Shown: in pieces, positions 26,464 to 33,843 of the stretch
Layout: the number at the start of each line of letters is the position of its first letter
Numbering within the stretch: the stretch's first letter is position 1
DNA from: Candidatus Competibacteraceae bacterium
GTDB taxonomy: Bacteria; Pseudomonadota; Gammaproteobacteria; Competibacterales; Competibacteraceae
Assembly: GCA_027492875.1 (NCBI GenBank)
Contig: JAPUDV010000131.1
Coordinates: forward strand, 1-38,040
Length of the DNA: 38,040 nucleotides
Direction of reading: 5' to 3'
Notes under the pieces: generated by a model
What the model was told of the DNA's origin: nothing
The model's database searches: none
What the model saw: the letters and a program-made list of their open reading frames with translations, nothing else
Program-made: the position numbers and the translations under genes

Positions 26464-26503
26464 GAAATGTTATTTTATAATAAATGTTATTCTATAACAT
26501 AAC
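26464..26503. promoter_or_regulatory. Twin Zur-box-like palindromes in the zur-znuA divergent promoter
   Basis: In an AT-rich 88-nt intergenic region, GAAATGTTATTTTATAA (26464-26480) is followed by AATGTTATTCTATAACAT (26483-26500). The second is a nearly perfect palindrome (GTTAT-TC-TATAAC). Both match the gammaproteobacterial Zur consensus as I know it (GAAATGTTATANTATAACATTTC). Their position between zur and znuA, overlapping where both promoters must lie, suggests Zn-Zur represses both transcripts. The boxes are adjacent, so cooperative binding is possible. Confidence 0.75.
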
Positions 26504-26517
26504 AGAGGAGTGAGGCG

Positions 26518-27495
26518 ATGCAGTTTAATCCGATGGGATCGGGTGTACTGAAAAAACTGCTGGGGGGGTTGCTGCTCCTGCCGCTGATGGCCTTGGCCCA
26601 GCCTCAGGTCGCAGCCAGCATCAAGCCGGTGCATTCGCTGGTGTCCGGCGTCATGCAGGGCGTGGGCGAACCGCTGCTATTGGTGTCCGGCGGCGCTTCG
26701 CCGCACGACTACAGCCTGAAGCCGTCAGAGGCCCGCGCCATCAACCAGGCTCATGTGGTGTTCTGGATCGGGCCGGAACTGGAGAGCTTTCTGCTCAGGC
26801 CGCTGGACAATGCCAAGAATCAGGTCCGTGCCGTGGCGCTGCTGGATGCTCCGGGTATGAAACTGTTGCCGCTGAGGGAGGGGGGTGCCTGGGAACCGCA
26901 CTCGCACGGTCGAGACGGACATGATCGCGGGCAAGCGGCGGACGGCGACGATGACCACGGGCGCGCCCGCGTGGCTGATCGCGACGCCCATGTCTGGCTG
27001 GACCCGGTCAACGCCATGGCCATGGTGCACCAGATCGTGGCCGTGCTGGGCGAGGTGGATGCCGCCCATCGTGCCGATTATCAGCGCAACGGCGCGGCGC
27101 TGATCGAGCGTCTTGACCAGTTGAATCGACAACTGGCCACGGAGCTGGCGCCGGTCAGGGAGCAGCCCTATCTGGTGTTTCACGACGCCTATCACTATTT
27201 CGAGCAGCGTTACGACCTCAACGCGATCGGTTCGGTGGTGGTGAGCGCGGAGCGGCGACCCGGCGCCAAGCGGGTGATGGAAATTCAGGCCCGTATCCGC
27301 GATCTTCAGGCCCGTTGCGTGTTCAGCGAGCCGCAGTTCCAGCCGGCGCTGGTGGAAACGATCATTGCCGGCGGCCCGGTCCGCCGGGGCGTGCTCGATC
27401 CGCTGGGAGCGGAGTTGCCGCCGGGTCCCGACGCCTACTTCCAGCTTTTGCAAGGGCTGGCCACCTCGTTGCGGGTCTGTCTGAGCGGTGCCTGA
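26518..27495 (+). CDS. znuA: Zinc ABC transporter periplasmic binding protein
   Basis: ZnuA captures periplasmic Zn2+ for ZnuBC. The 325-aa precursor begins with a signal peptide (GVLKKLLGGLLLLPLMALAQ). Zinc ligands expected for cluster A-I proteins are visible: His in IKPVHSLVSGVM, His in RDAHVWLDPVNAM and His in FHDAYHYFEQRY. A charged His/Asp-rich loop (HSHGRDGHDRGQ...) precedes the second ligand, as is typical of ZnuA. GAGGAG (26505-26510) lies 7 nt before the ATG at 26518. It is divergent from zur and sits behind the twin Zur boxes. Confidence 0.95.
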   Translation: MQFNPMGSGVLKKLLGGLLLLPLMALAQPQVAASIKPVHSLVSGVMQGVGEPLLLVSGGASPHDYSLKPSEARAINQAHVVFWIGPELESFLLRPLDNAKNQVRAVALLDAPGMKLLPLREGGAWEPHSHGRDGHDRGQAADGDDDHGRARVADRDAHVWLDPVNAMAMVHQIVAVLGEVDAAHRADYQRNGAALIERLDQLNRQLATELAPVREQPYLVFHDAYHYFEQRYDLNAIGSVVVSAERRPGAKRVMEIQARIRDLQARCVFSEPQFQPALVETIIAGGPVRRGVLDPLGAELPPGPDAYFQLLQGLATSLRVCLSGA

Positions 27496-27688
27496 ACGGT
27501 TACACCTTGTTCATCTTGGGCCGGATGTTCGGCGCGGCGGCGTTCGAGGAACAACCGGGTTTAGACCGCGACCCGCTCTCGATCCATTCTTTCCTTCCGC
27601 TGAAAGGGTGCGTGCCAAAGACGTTTCCGCCTAAAGGCGAAGGTTTATACCCGACCCATTGGAAATTAATAGCCCGGACTCATGCCAA
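27496..27688. other. Convergent spacer znuA / TAXI gene
   Basis: The stretch contains a hairpin CCGCCTAAAGGCG (27628-27640) followed by AAGGTTTATACCC. Its style is similar to IS200/IS605 right ends and to the hairpin at position 24. No ORF is supported. It could also serve as a bidirectional terminator for the two convergent genes. Confidence 0.35.
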
Positions 27689-28573
27689 CTACTTGCCGCT
27701 ATCGCCCAGCACCCGGCTGGCGGCCAACAGCATCACCTTGGACAGCCGGGTGCGCTGGTCGACGGTCAGCTTGGTTTTGTTGGCCAGCATCAACCCGCGG
27801 GTGCAAATCGTGTCCACCGTGGTATCGAAACCCCACTTCTTCTCGGCCACGGTCACGTTCTCAAAGGTATACACGGCGCTGCCGTCGGGCAGTTTGTCGT
27901 TCAAATCCCAATCCTTGACCGGCACCAGCCGGAAATCCTTGGGGTTTTCCAGCACCACCTGCATCTCGGTGGATTTAGCCATCGGCCGCTGCACCACCAT
28001 CGCCGCCTGAATCGGGCTGGCCTTGCCGCTGCTCTTGATTTGTAAGAGGGCCTCGGCCCCATCCACGTAGGCCGGCGCGGTATTCTTGAATTCGGGTTCC
28101 AGGATCGTCATGTACTCCCAGGTCACCGCCACGCCGCTGTTGGGCGACTGCACCGCGATCAGTTTTTTGCCCGCTTTCTGCAAGTCGCCGTCGCTGCGAA
28201 TGTCGCTGTCCTTGCCGGTGACGATGAACACGCATTCCTTGCCGATCTCGCCCAGGCTCATGAGCTTGTCGGCGAATTCGGGATGATCCTTGAGATAGTA
28301 CTTCAAGGCGTCGGCTTGGGTCAGCCCGACGCTGACCGGGCCGCTGGGGTCGTCGAGCCGCTTGAGATTTTCCAGCGAACCGGCGCTGGTCAGCACCTGA
28401 ACGGGCTGATCCTGCTCGGCCAGCACGGTTTTCAGGCGCTCGCCGATGGTGTTGTAGCCACCGCCGCTCTTACCGGTGCTGATGGTGATCGGCGGGTCGG
28501 TGGCCTGGGCCAAGCCCGCGCACAGGCCGGCGGTGAGAAGAACGGCGTGCGACAGTCCGAACTTTAAGTGCAT
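27689..28573 (-). CDS. TAXI-type TRAP transporter solute-binding protein
   Basis: This 294-aa periplasmic protein starts with a signal peptide (MHLKFGLSHAVLLTAGLCAGLAQA). The mature part begins ITISTGKSGGGYNTIGERLK, the typical start of TAXI-family (TRAP-associated extracytoplasmic immunogenic) binding proteins. Later VLTSAGSLENLKRL and VGLTQADALKYYL fit the same fold. No TRAP membrane subunit (4TM-12TM DctM-like) lies nearby, so it is either an orphan or works with a distant permease. The ligand is unknown; such proteins often bind organic acids or amino acids. It stands alone between znuA and the acyltransferase. Confidence 0.75.
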   Translation of the reverse strand: MHLKFGLSHAVLLTAGLCAGLAQATDPPITISTGKSGGGYNTIGERLKTVLAEQDQPVQVLTSAGSLENLKRLDDPSGPVSVGLTQADALKYYLKDHPEFADKLMSLGEIGKECVFIVTGKDSDIRSDGDLQKAGKKLIAVQSPNSGVAVTWEYMTILEPEFKNTAPAYVDGAEALLQIKSSGKASPIQAAMVVQRPMAKSTEMQVVLENPKDFRLVPVKDWDLNDKLPDGSAVYTFENVTVAEKKWGFDTTVDTICTRGLMLANKTKLTVDQRTRLSKVMLLAASRVLGDSGK

Positions 28574-28642
28574 GATGGGTTCCCCCTGGATATAGAGCCT
28601 ACGGTTGTCGGGCGCGGTCGTGGGCGACCGTCGCCCGCTTAC

Positions 28643-29524
28643 TCAATACAGTTTAGATTCGCCCGGCGGCCGCGTCTTGAAGCGCTTGTAGGCCCACAGG
28701 TATTGCGCGGGGAGCGCGCGAATCGCCGCTTCCACGCCCCGATTCAGCGCCGCCGCCGACTCCGCCAGCGACCCGGCGGCGGTCACCTCCGGTAGCGCCC
28801 GCAGATGCAGCGCGAAACCTCGGCCGCGCGGCAGTCGCTCCGCCCAGGTCAGGAACACCGGCGCGCCGGTTTTCAGGGCCAACCGCGAGACCAGGGTCAT
28901 GGTGCTGGCGGCGATGCCGAAGAACGGCGCGAACACGCCACCCTCGTCGCCGGGATCCTGATCGGGGAGAATGCCGAGAATTTCGCCATCGCGCAGCGCG
29001 GTCAACAGGCTGCGCACCCCGTGGGCGTCGGTGGCGACGACCTTGCCACCGAGCCGACCGCGCCCTTGAACGCTGAACTCATCGAGTCCCAATCGGCTGG
29101 GACGATAGAGGATGGTTAGCGGATGACGGCTGGAGTAGTACAACCCGGCCATTTCCCAGGCGCCCAGATGCGGGGTAAGCAGGATCGCCCCACGCCGCCG
29201 GCGCACGGTATCGGCCAGCGCCTCCTCCCCGACCACCGCGCCGTGGACCAGAGCCAGCACCCGCTCGCCCCGCCACAGCCACAGCGGTCCCAACTCCAAC
29301 AGCAGCTTGCCGGTTTCCCGCAGGTTCCGACGCAGCAAGCGCTGGTGGTCGGTAGCCGGTATCTCGGGAAAAGTCAAGGCCAGATTGCGGCCGGCGATCC
29401 GCCGCGGATCGTTGGGAATCCACCACAGCAATTCGCCGAGAAGCGCGCCGATGGCGTGCGCCAGAGGCAGCGGCAACAGGGCGGTCAGGCGCAACAGGCC
29501 AGTGATTGCCGCCCGCCGGATCAT
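28643..29524 (-). CDS. LpxL/HtrB-like lysophospholipid (lipid A) acyltransferase
   Basis: This 293-aa inner-membrane acyltransferase belongs to the lipid A late acyltransferase family. The catalytic HX4E motif is seen in LTPHLGAWEMAG. Other family stretches are RNLALTFPEIPATDHQRLLRRNLRETGKLLLE, ILYRPSRLG and ILPDQDPGDEGGVFAPFFG. A hydrophobic N-terminal anchor (LLRLTALLPLPLAHAIGALLGELLWW) precedes them. I chose the ATG at 29524, which overlaps the DUF2007 stop by 4 nt (ATGA); the frame upstream is not protein-like. Whether it acts on lipid A, ornithine lipid or another lysolipid cannot be decided from sequence. Confidence 0.88.
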   Translation of the reverse strand: MIRRAAITGLLRLTALLPLPLAHAIGALLGELLWWIPNDPRRIAGRNLALTFPEIPATDHQRLLRRNLRETGKLLLELGPLWLWRGERVLALVHGAVVGEEALADTVRRRRGAILLTPHLGAWEMAGLYYSSRHPLTILYRPSRLGLDEFSVQGRGRLGGKVVATDAHGVRSLLTALRDGEILGILPDQDPGDEGGVFAPFFGIAASTMTLVSRLALKTGAPVFLTWAERLPRGRGFALHLRALPEVTAAGSLAESAAALNRGVEAAIRALPAQYLWAYKRFKTRPPGESKLY

Positions 29525-29751
29525 GACCCCAGCTCGAGATCCCCGGAATAGTCCCACGCCAGCACGCTGCGCGCCCGTTCCAGCTCCGGTTTCGGCACCT
29601 GGAGCTCGACCCCGTCGGCGACGATGCCGAGCCGCAGCAGCGACCGGTCCACCAATACGCAGGGGATGTCCTCGGCCAGCAACCGGCCTCGGGCGATCTC
29701 GGCCGGCGCCAAGGCATCGAACACGGTCAGGCTGGCCCAGGGCGCGTTCAT
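29521..29751 (-). CDS. DUF2007-family small protein
   Basis: This 76-aa soluble protein resembles the DUF2007 'putative signal transducing protein' family: a small ferredoxin-like fold with SLTVFDALAPAEIARGRLLAEDIPCVLVD, then the VADGVELQVPKPELERARSVL stretch. These proteins are often encoded beside unrelated metabolic genes and their role is not known. Both ends overlap neighbouring genes by 4 nt (mlaA upstream, acyltransferase downstream), so it is certainly co-translated with them. A regulatory role in envelope-lipid balance is possible but inferred only from context. Confidence 0.75.
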   Translation of the reverse strand: MNAPWASLTVFDALAPAEIARGRLLAEDIPCVLVDRSLLRLGIVADGVELQVPKPELERARSVLAWDYSGDLELGS

Positions 29752-30494
29752 TGCGGGGGGTTGTCCGGGTTGGAATCAAACTCGAAATCCGGCGCGGGTG
29801 GATTGCCGTCGTATACCAGGTTGCGTCGATACTGCAGATAGGCGCTGCGTTGGAACGAGTAGGGGTCGATCTGATCGTCAGCCAAAACCCGCTCGATCCG
29901 CAACAGGTCGGACCGCCGGTTGATCAGATCCAAGCCCCACAGGCTCCAGGCCACCGCCTCGGAATCCGTCGCCCAAGTGATCGGATTGGTGAAGAAATTG
30001 CCGACCAGCCCGATGGTATCGCGCGCCGTGCTCGGCCCCAAAAACGGCAGCACGAAATAAGGACCATTGCCGAAGCCCCAATAACCCAGCGTCTGGCCGA
30101 AATCCTCATTGTGCTTGGGCAGCTCCATGCGACTGGCGACATCGAACAGGCCAGCCACGCCGAAGGTCGTGTTGAACACGATTCGGCTACTGTCCATCGC
30201 CGCCAGGTGCAACTTGAATTGCAGCAAATTGTTGAGCAGCACCACCACATCGTTGAGGTTGCTGAAGAAGTTACCGATGCTGATGGTGATCGGTTCGGGA
30301 AGCACTCTCCGATAGGCCTTGGCAACCGGTTTGAACAGCGCCTTGTCCACTGCCTCGTTGAAGGAGAACATGGCACGATTGTAGCTTTCGAGGGGGTCGT
30401 GATCGTCGCGCGGCATTTCCCCTGTCGACGCGCAACCCGCCAGCAGCAGGGCGGTGCCGGCGGCGATCAGAAAACGGCGGGGTAAGATATTCAT
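29748..30494 (-). CDS. mlaA: Outer-membrane lipoprotein MlaA (VacJ)
   Basis: MlaA removes misplaced phospholipids from the outer leaflet of the outer membrane, passing them to MlaC. The 248-aa protein has a lipoprotein signal peptide with lipobox LLAGC (Cys near residue 21). The core matches the family: DPLESYNRAMFSFNEAVDKALFKPVAKAYR, FFSNLNDVVVLLNNLLQFK, GLFDVASRMELPKHNEDFGQTLGYWG and GPYFVLPFLGPSTARDTIG. The ATG at 30494 begins the signal peptide. It heads the mlaA-DUF2007-acyltransferase operon. No mlaBCDEF genes are in the window. Confidence 0.95.
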   Translation of the reverse strand: MNILPRRFLIAAGTALLLAGCASTGEMPRDDHDPLESYNRAMFSFNEAVDKALFKPVAKAYRRVLPEPITISIGNFFSNLNDVVVLLNNLLQFKLHLAAMDSSRIVFNTTFGVAGLFDVASRMELPKHNEDFGQTLGYWGFGNGPYFVLPFLGPSTARDTIGLVGNFFTNPITWATDSEAVAWSLWGLDLINRRSDLLRIERVLADDQIDPYSFQRSAYLQYRRNLVYDGNPPAPDFEFDSNPDNPPQ

Positions 30495-30924
30495 GAGCCT
30501 GGAAACGCCAAGGCTGGGGCGAAATTGCCTGAACATAATTTTACTCCAACCCCGCACCTCGCGCATGGGCGCGCCCTCAAGTCCTCTCGCGCAGCAACCA
30601 TTGGACCAGCAGAATCGCGATCTGGGTCACGATCTTGCCGGCGATCCGGATCGCCGGCGATGGGTGACGGGCAGGCACCGGCGAGCGATGCAGGTCCCGA
30701 AGTTGTCCTTGCGGCAAATGACTCCGTCGGGCCAGGTGGTGGGATTGGCATGAAGTCAAAACCGCGACAGAGTCTCCGGCGGATCGCGGTGAGTCCCGGA
30801 CCGTCGCGACTCCAGCGGATGACCGCGCCAAGTGTCCGTATTTCGCTGATGTACATTTTCCCGTCACCAGCGCCGTGGATCGGGTGAGCGCATGGCGTAC
30901 CTATTGGCAGAATCAATGAATTAA
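30495..30924. other. Gene-free GC-rich spacer upstream of mlaA
   Basis: No ORF on either strand looks coding. GGATCGCCGGCGAT near 30650-30663 is a GC-rich inverted repeat. A promoter for mlaA must lie on the minus strand here, but the hexamers are not clear. Confidence 0.35.
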
Positions 30925-31159
30925 ATGATTGACCACGCCCTAATTCATACAACGGATTCCAGCGATCACGGGAAAATTTACAGTAGGCAAGGCTTTGAAG
31001 AGGAGCGTTTAATGTCATTACCAGCATTTAATGATTTTAATAATGTGACATTTATGCTAATATTCCATTTGTCTTTAATAGAAAACGTCTATCACAAGAC
31101 CTTAATGGAAAAGCAACTCCCTTAATATGTGACAAATCTAGTGTATTCGGGAGGTATTT
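30925..31159. other. AT-rich island before the secreted repeat protein
   Basis: From about 30915 to 31150 the base composition drops sharply to AT-rich, unlike flanking DNA. The tract contains 7-nt inverted repeats (AATGTCA at 31011-31017 and TGACATT at 31045-31051) and several TTTAAT/ATTAAT stretches. GGGAGG lies just upstream of the ATG at 31160. The island probably carries the promoter of the large secreted protein and may be horizontally acquired or a binding region for an H-NS-like protein. Confidence 0.5.
31012..31125 (+). CDS. 37-aa ORF in AT-rich island, uncertain
   Basis: A 37-codon ORF starts at ATG 31012 with AGGAG (31001-31005) 6 nt upstream, a good ribosome site. It encodes MSLPAFNDFNNVTFMLIFHL and a polar tail (IENVYHKTLMEKQLP). 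The middle is hydrophobic (VTFMLIFHLSLI), short for a full membrane span. No family is recognised. It ends 34 nt before the secreted-protein gene and could be a leader peptide or simply chance coding. Confidence 0.3.
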   Translation: MSLPAFNDFNNVTFMLIFHLSLIENVYHKTLMEKQLP

Positions 31160-33709
31160 ATGCAACATACCTTTTTTCGAATCTTGACGATGCTCCAATT
31201 TCTTCTGGCTATCGCATTCACCTGGTTCGGCCCGATTGTCGGCGCCCACGCGCAGGCCGTGTTGGAATCCCCCTCGGCGGGGGCGTTCGTGCAAAGTGGG
31301 GTGGGGCTAATCCGCGGATGGGCCTGTCAGGCGCAGCGGGTCGAGATCAGCATCGACGGCAAACCGTTGCAAGTGATCGCCTACGGCACCGAGCGGCTCG
31401 ATACCCAGAGCGTGTGCGGCGACAGCAACAACGGCTTCGGCTTCACCCAAAATTGGAACAACATTGGCGACGGCGTCCACAATCTGCGCGCCTTCATCGA
31501 CGGGGTGGAGTTCGCCAACGTCAACTTCACGGTCATCACCTTGGGCCGGGAATTTCTGACCGGCCTGCGGGCGCAATACACCCTGCAAAACTTCCCCAGC
31601 ACCGGCAATTCGCCCCAAGTGCGCTGGTCCGAGCCCCATCAAAACTTTGTATTCACCCAACAGACCACGATTCCGGCCAATACCCCCCCTTCGGCCAACC
31701 CCCGGGCGGTGCTGGAATCGCCATCCCAGGGCTCGCATGAAAGCGGGGTCGGGCTGATCCGCGGCTGGGCCTGCGAGGCGCAGCGGATCGAGATCAGCAT
31801 CGACGGGGGGTCGCGGCAGGCCATCGCCTACGGTACCGAACGGCTGGACACCCAGAGCGTGTGCGGCGACAGCAACAACGGCTTCGGCTTCACCCAGAAC
31901 TGGAACCGCATTGGCAACGGCACCCATAACTTGCGCGCCTATCTCGACGGCGTGGAATTCGCCAACGTCAATTTCGCCGTCGCCACCCTGGGCCGAGAGT
32001 TTCTGACCGGACTCAGCGGCCGCTTCACCTTCGACAACTTCCCGGAAACCGGCAAGACCACCACCGCCGAATGGTCCGAACCGCAACAGAACTTCATCGT
32101 GGCCCGGACCACCGTCACTCCCTCCCGGCTGGCGTTGATCGCCGCCATCACCGACGCGCTCAACCCCATGGCCGTGGCCGGCGACGGCACCGGGGCGGCG
32201 GACGCGGAGAGCACCGGCGTGCGCGCTGCCAAGCGCGGCGACGGTCAACCCACCCAACTGGAGGGCGTAACCTGGGCCAACCGCCAAACCGGCCAGTCCA
32301 CCGACATGCAGCTCGCACCCGATGGCCTACCCGCTACCTACACCGACTCCAGCGGGGTCGAGGCGCGCTTCAGCAATTTCAATCTCACCGACACCGCTTC
32401 CAGCATCACGGTGAGTTTTTTCCGCAATGGCGCTCCGCAAGGCGGCGCCGTGACCGTGCCGGTCGATGGCAGCCGGTTGCGGGCGCTGCAAACCATGGCC
32501 GATCGGGTGCGCCAAGCGGTGCGGAGCGTGCCGGACGGTTCCCAATTGGCGCCGAAGGTGGGTTCGGAGCCCTCCCCACGGGCGCAAGCCACCCTGTCGC
32601 GCTTTACCCTCAGCGCCCTGCTGGTCAACAGCTACTGGTACGGTAGCGTCGCCGCCGGCGAAACGCTGTGCGCCGTGCGCGTCGCCGCCGCCCAAGCTGG
32701 GGTGAGCGGCCTGGTCGCTCCCGCCGCCTGCCAGTCTCCGCTGATCTCTGGCTTTTTGACCAAGGCCAGCACCCGCCGCGCCAAGGCGGCCGAACCGCCC
32801 GTGTCTGGCATCGACCCACTGGTCCAGCAGGCTCTGCAAGCCGACGCCGATATCCCTGAGGCTCCCTGCACGGCCGGCACCGCCGCTTCCTGTCTGGAAC
32901 CGGCTGCCGGAGCGCTACAAGCCCGTCAGGTCGCCGACGCTCGAACTCCGGTCTTGCCGCGCGAGGAGCCGCCAGAGCCGCCGGTCGAACCCACCGCGCC
33001 GCCGGAGCCACCGCGCGCGGTGGCGGCCAGCGACGGTGACTACGCCAATCGGGTCATGGTCACCTGGAACGCCGTCGAGGGCGCCACACGCTACGAGGTC
33101 TACCGCTCCACCTCTTCGGTCATCGCCGGCGACCTGCTCGACGGCGACGTATCCACCACCCAGTTCGACGATTTCACGCCCGATGCAGGCATCACCTATT
33201 GGTATTCGATTCGCGCCTGCAACAGCGCCGGGTGCAGCACCTACAGCACTCCGGACAGCGGCTATATCCGGTCGCTAATACAGTCTTATGTCGGAACGAG
33301 CACAATCTGCTTCACCGCGACCGCAAATTACGGGGTTCAAGGATCCTGCCCCCAACGTTGCGCTCCTGCGGATGCCTCGGCGACTTTGCAAAATGGATTG
33401 CTGACCCTTGATAAAAAGGGGGTGTCTTTCACCTATAACTTTGACTCAAGAGGGAGTTGCATAGAAGCGACGCTGACTCGCGAAGGGGATCGTTCCTACA
33501 CCGCGAATGCTGTGAACGGCGGATTTTCATTTTCCTATGCCCTATTTAGTGGCGGCAGCCAAGTGGCTGCCGTCAATATGGAGGGCTCCTATAGCAACAC
33601 ATCCCTATCCGCATCGGGCTCGGTTCGCTATGGCGTTACCTTGTCAAGCGGGCAACCGGCCACCATCGATTTTCAGGAGGACATTGGCATGCAGAGGTCT
33701 TCACCCTGA
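31160..33709 (+). CDS. Large secreted modular protein with duplicated 'GLIRGWAC' domain and FN3
   Basis: The 849-aa precursor has a signal peptide (hydrophobic core LLAIAFTWFGPIVG, cleaved near AHA-QA, residue 32). Two ~150-residue copies of one domain follow (about 33-182 and 183-330). Each has GVGLIRGWAC, EISIDG, AYGTERLDTQSVCGDSNNGF, HNLRA and LGREFLTGL. A central region (about 330-590) ends in a Pro/Glu-rich linker (EEPPEPPVEPTAPPEPP). A fibronectin type III-like domain comes next (about 617-710, MVTWNAVEGATRYEVYRS...YWYSIRACNSAGCSTYS). The last ~135 residues form a Ser/Thr/Gly-rich beta-type domain of unknown family and lower GC. The paired cysteines in each repeat suggest disulfides outside the cell. 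The function is unknown; adhesion or matrix binding is plausible. Confidence 0.75.
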   Translation: MQHTFFRILTMLQFLLAIAFTWFGPIVGAHAQAVLESPSAGAFVQSGVGLIRGWACQAQRVEISIDGKPLQVIAYGTERLDTQSVCGDSNNGFGFTQNWNNIGDGVHNLRAFIDGVEFANVNFTVITLGREFLTGLRAQYTLQNFPSTGNSPQVRWSEPHQNFVFTQQTTIPANTPPSANPRAVLESPSQGSHESGVGLIRGWACEAQRIEISIDGGSRQAIAYGTERLDTQSVCGDSNNGFGFTQNWNRIGNGTHNLRAYLDGVEFANVNFAVATLGREFLTGLSGRFTFDNFPETGKTTTAEWSEPQQNFIVARTTVTPSRLALIAAITDALNPMAVAGDGTGAADAESTGVRAAKRGDGQPTQLEGVTWANRQTGQSTDMQLAPDGLPATYTDSSGVEARFSNFNLTDTASSITVSFFRNGAPQGGAVTVPVDGSRLRALQTMADRVRQAVRSVPDGSQLAPKVGSEPSPRAQATLSRFTLSALLVNSYWYGSVAAGETLCAVRVAAAQAGVSGLVAPAACQSPLISGFLTKASTRRAKAAEPPVSGIDPLVQQALQADADIPEAPCTAGTAASCLEPAAGALQARQVADARTPVLPREEPPEPPVEPTAPPEPPRAVAASDGDYANRVMVTWNAVEGATRYEVYRSTSSVIAGDLLDGDVSTTQFDDFTPDAGITYWYSIRACNSAGCSTYSTPDSGYIRSLIQSYVGTSTICFTATANYGVQGSCPQRCAPADASATLQNGLLTLDKKGVSFTYNFDSRGSCIEATLTREGDRSYTANAVNGGFSFSYALFSGGSQVAAVNMEGSYSNTSLSASGSVRYGVTLSSGQPATIDFQEDIGMQRSSP
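31256..32150 (+). repeat. Tandem 450-nt coding duplication
   Basis: Positions 31256-31705 and 31706-32150 encode homologous domains with exactly 450 nt between the AVLES starts. A stretch of more than 40 nt inside each copy (around 31408-31452 and 31858-31902, encoding the CGDSNNGFGFT region) is identical or nearly so, while the flanks have diverged. This pattern fits a tandem duplication with later local conversion or strong selection. Confidence 0.8.
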
Positions 33710-33843
33710 TCCGGAAAACGCTGGCGGGCGGTCACCCAACTGAGAATCAGAGGGGTGACCGCCCGGCACGCAACCACAGGTCGGGGAGCAAGCGCCCTCC
33801 TCTCGGCGGAAAGAGGACGCGGCAGGGATCGTTCGCTCCCAAA

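Noticed and set aside
26885..27023. Overlapping ORFs within znuA's His-rich loop
   Set aside because: They are frame-shifted shadows of znuA with no ribosome sites.
29307..30485. 392-codon plus-strand ORF opposite the mlaA operon
   Set aside because: It runs antisense across three real genes with 4-nt overlaps.
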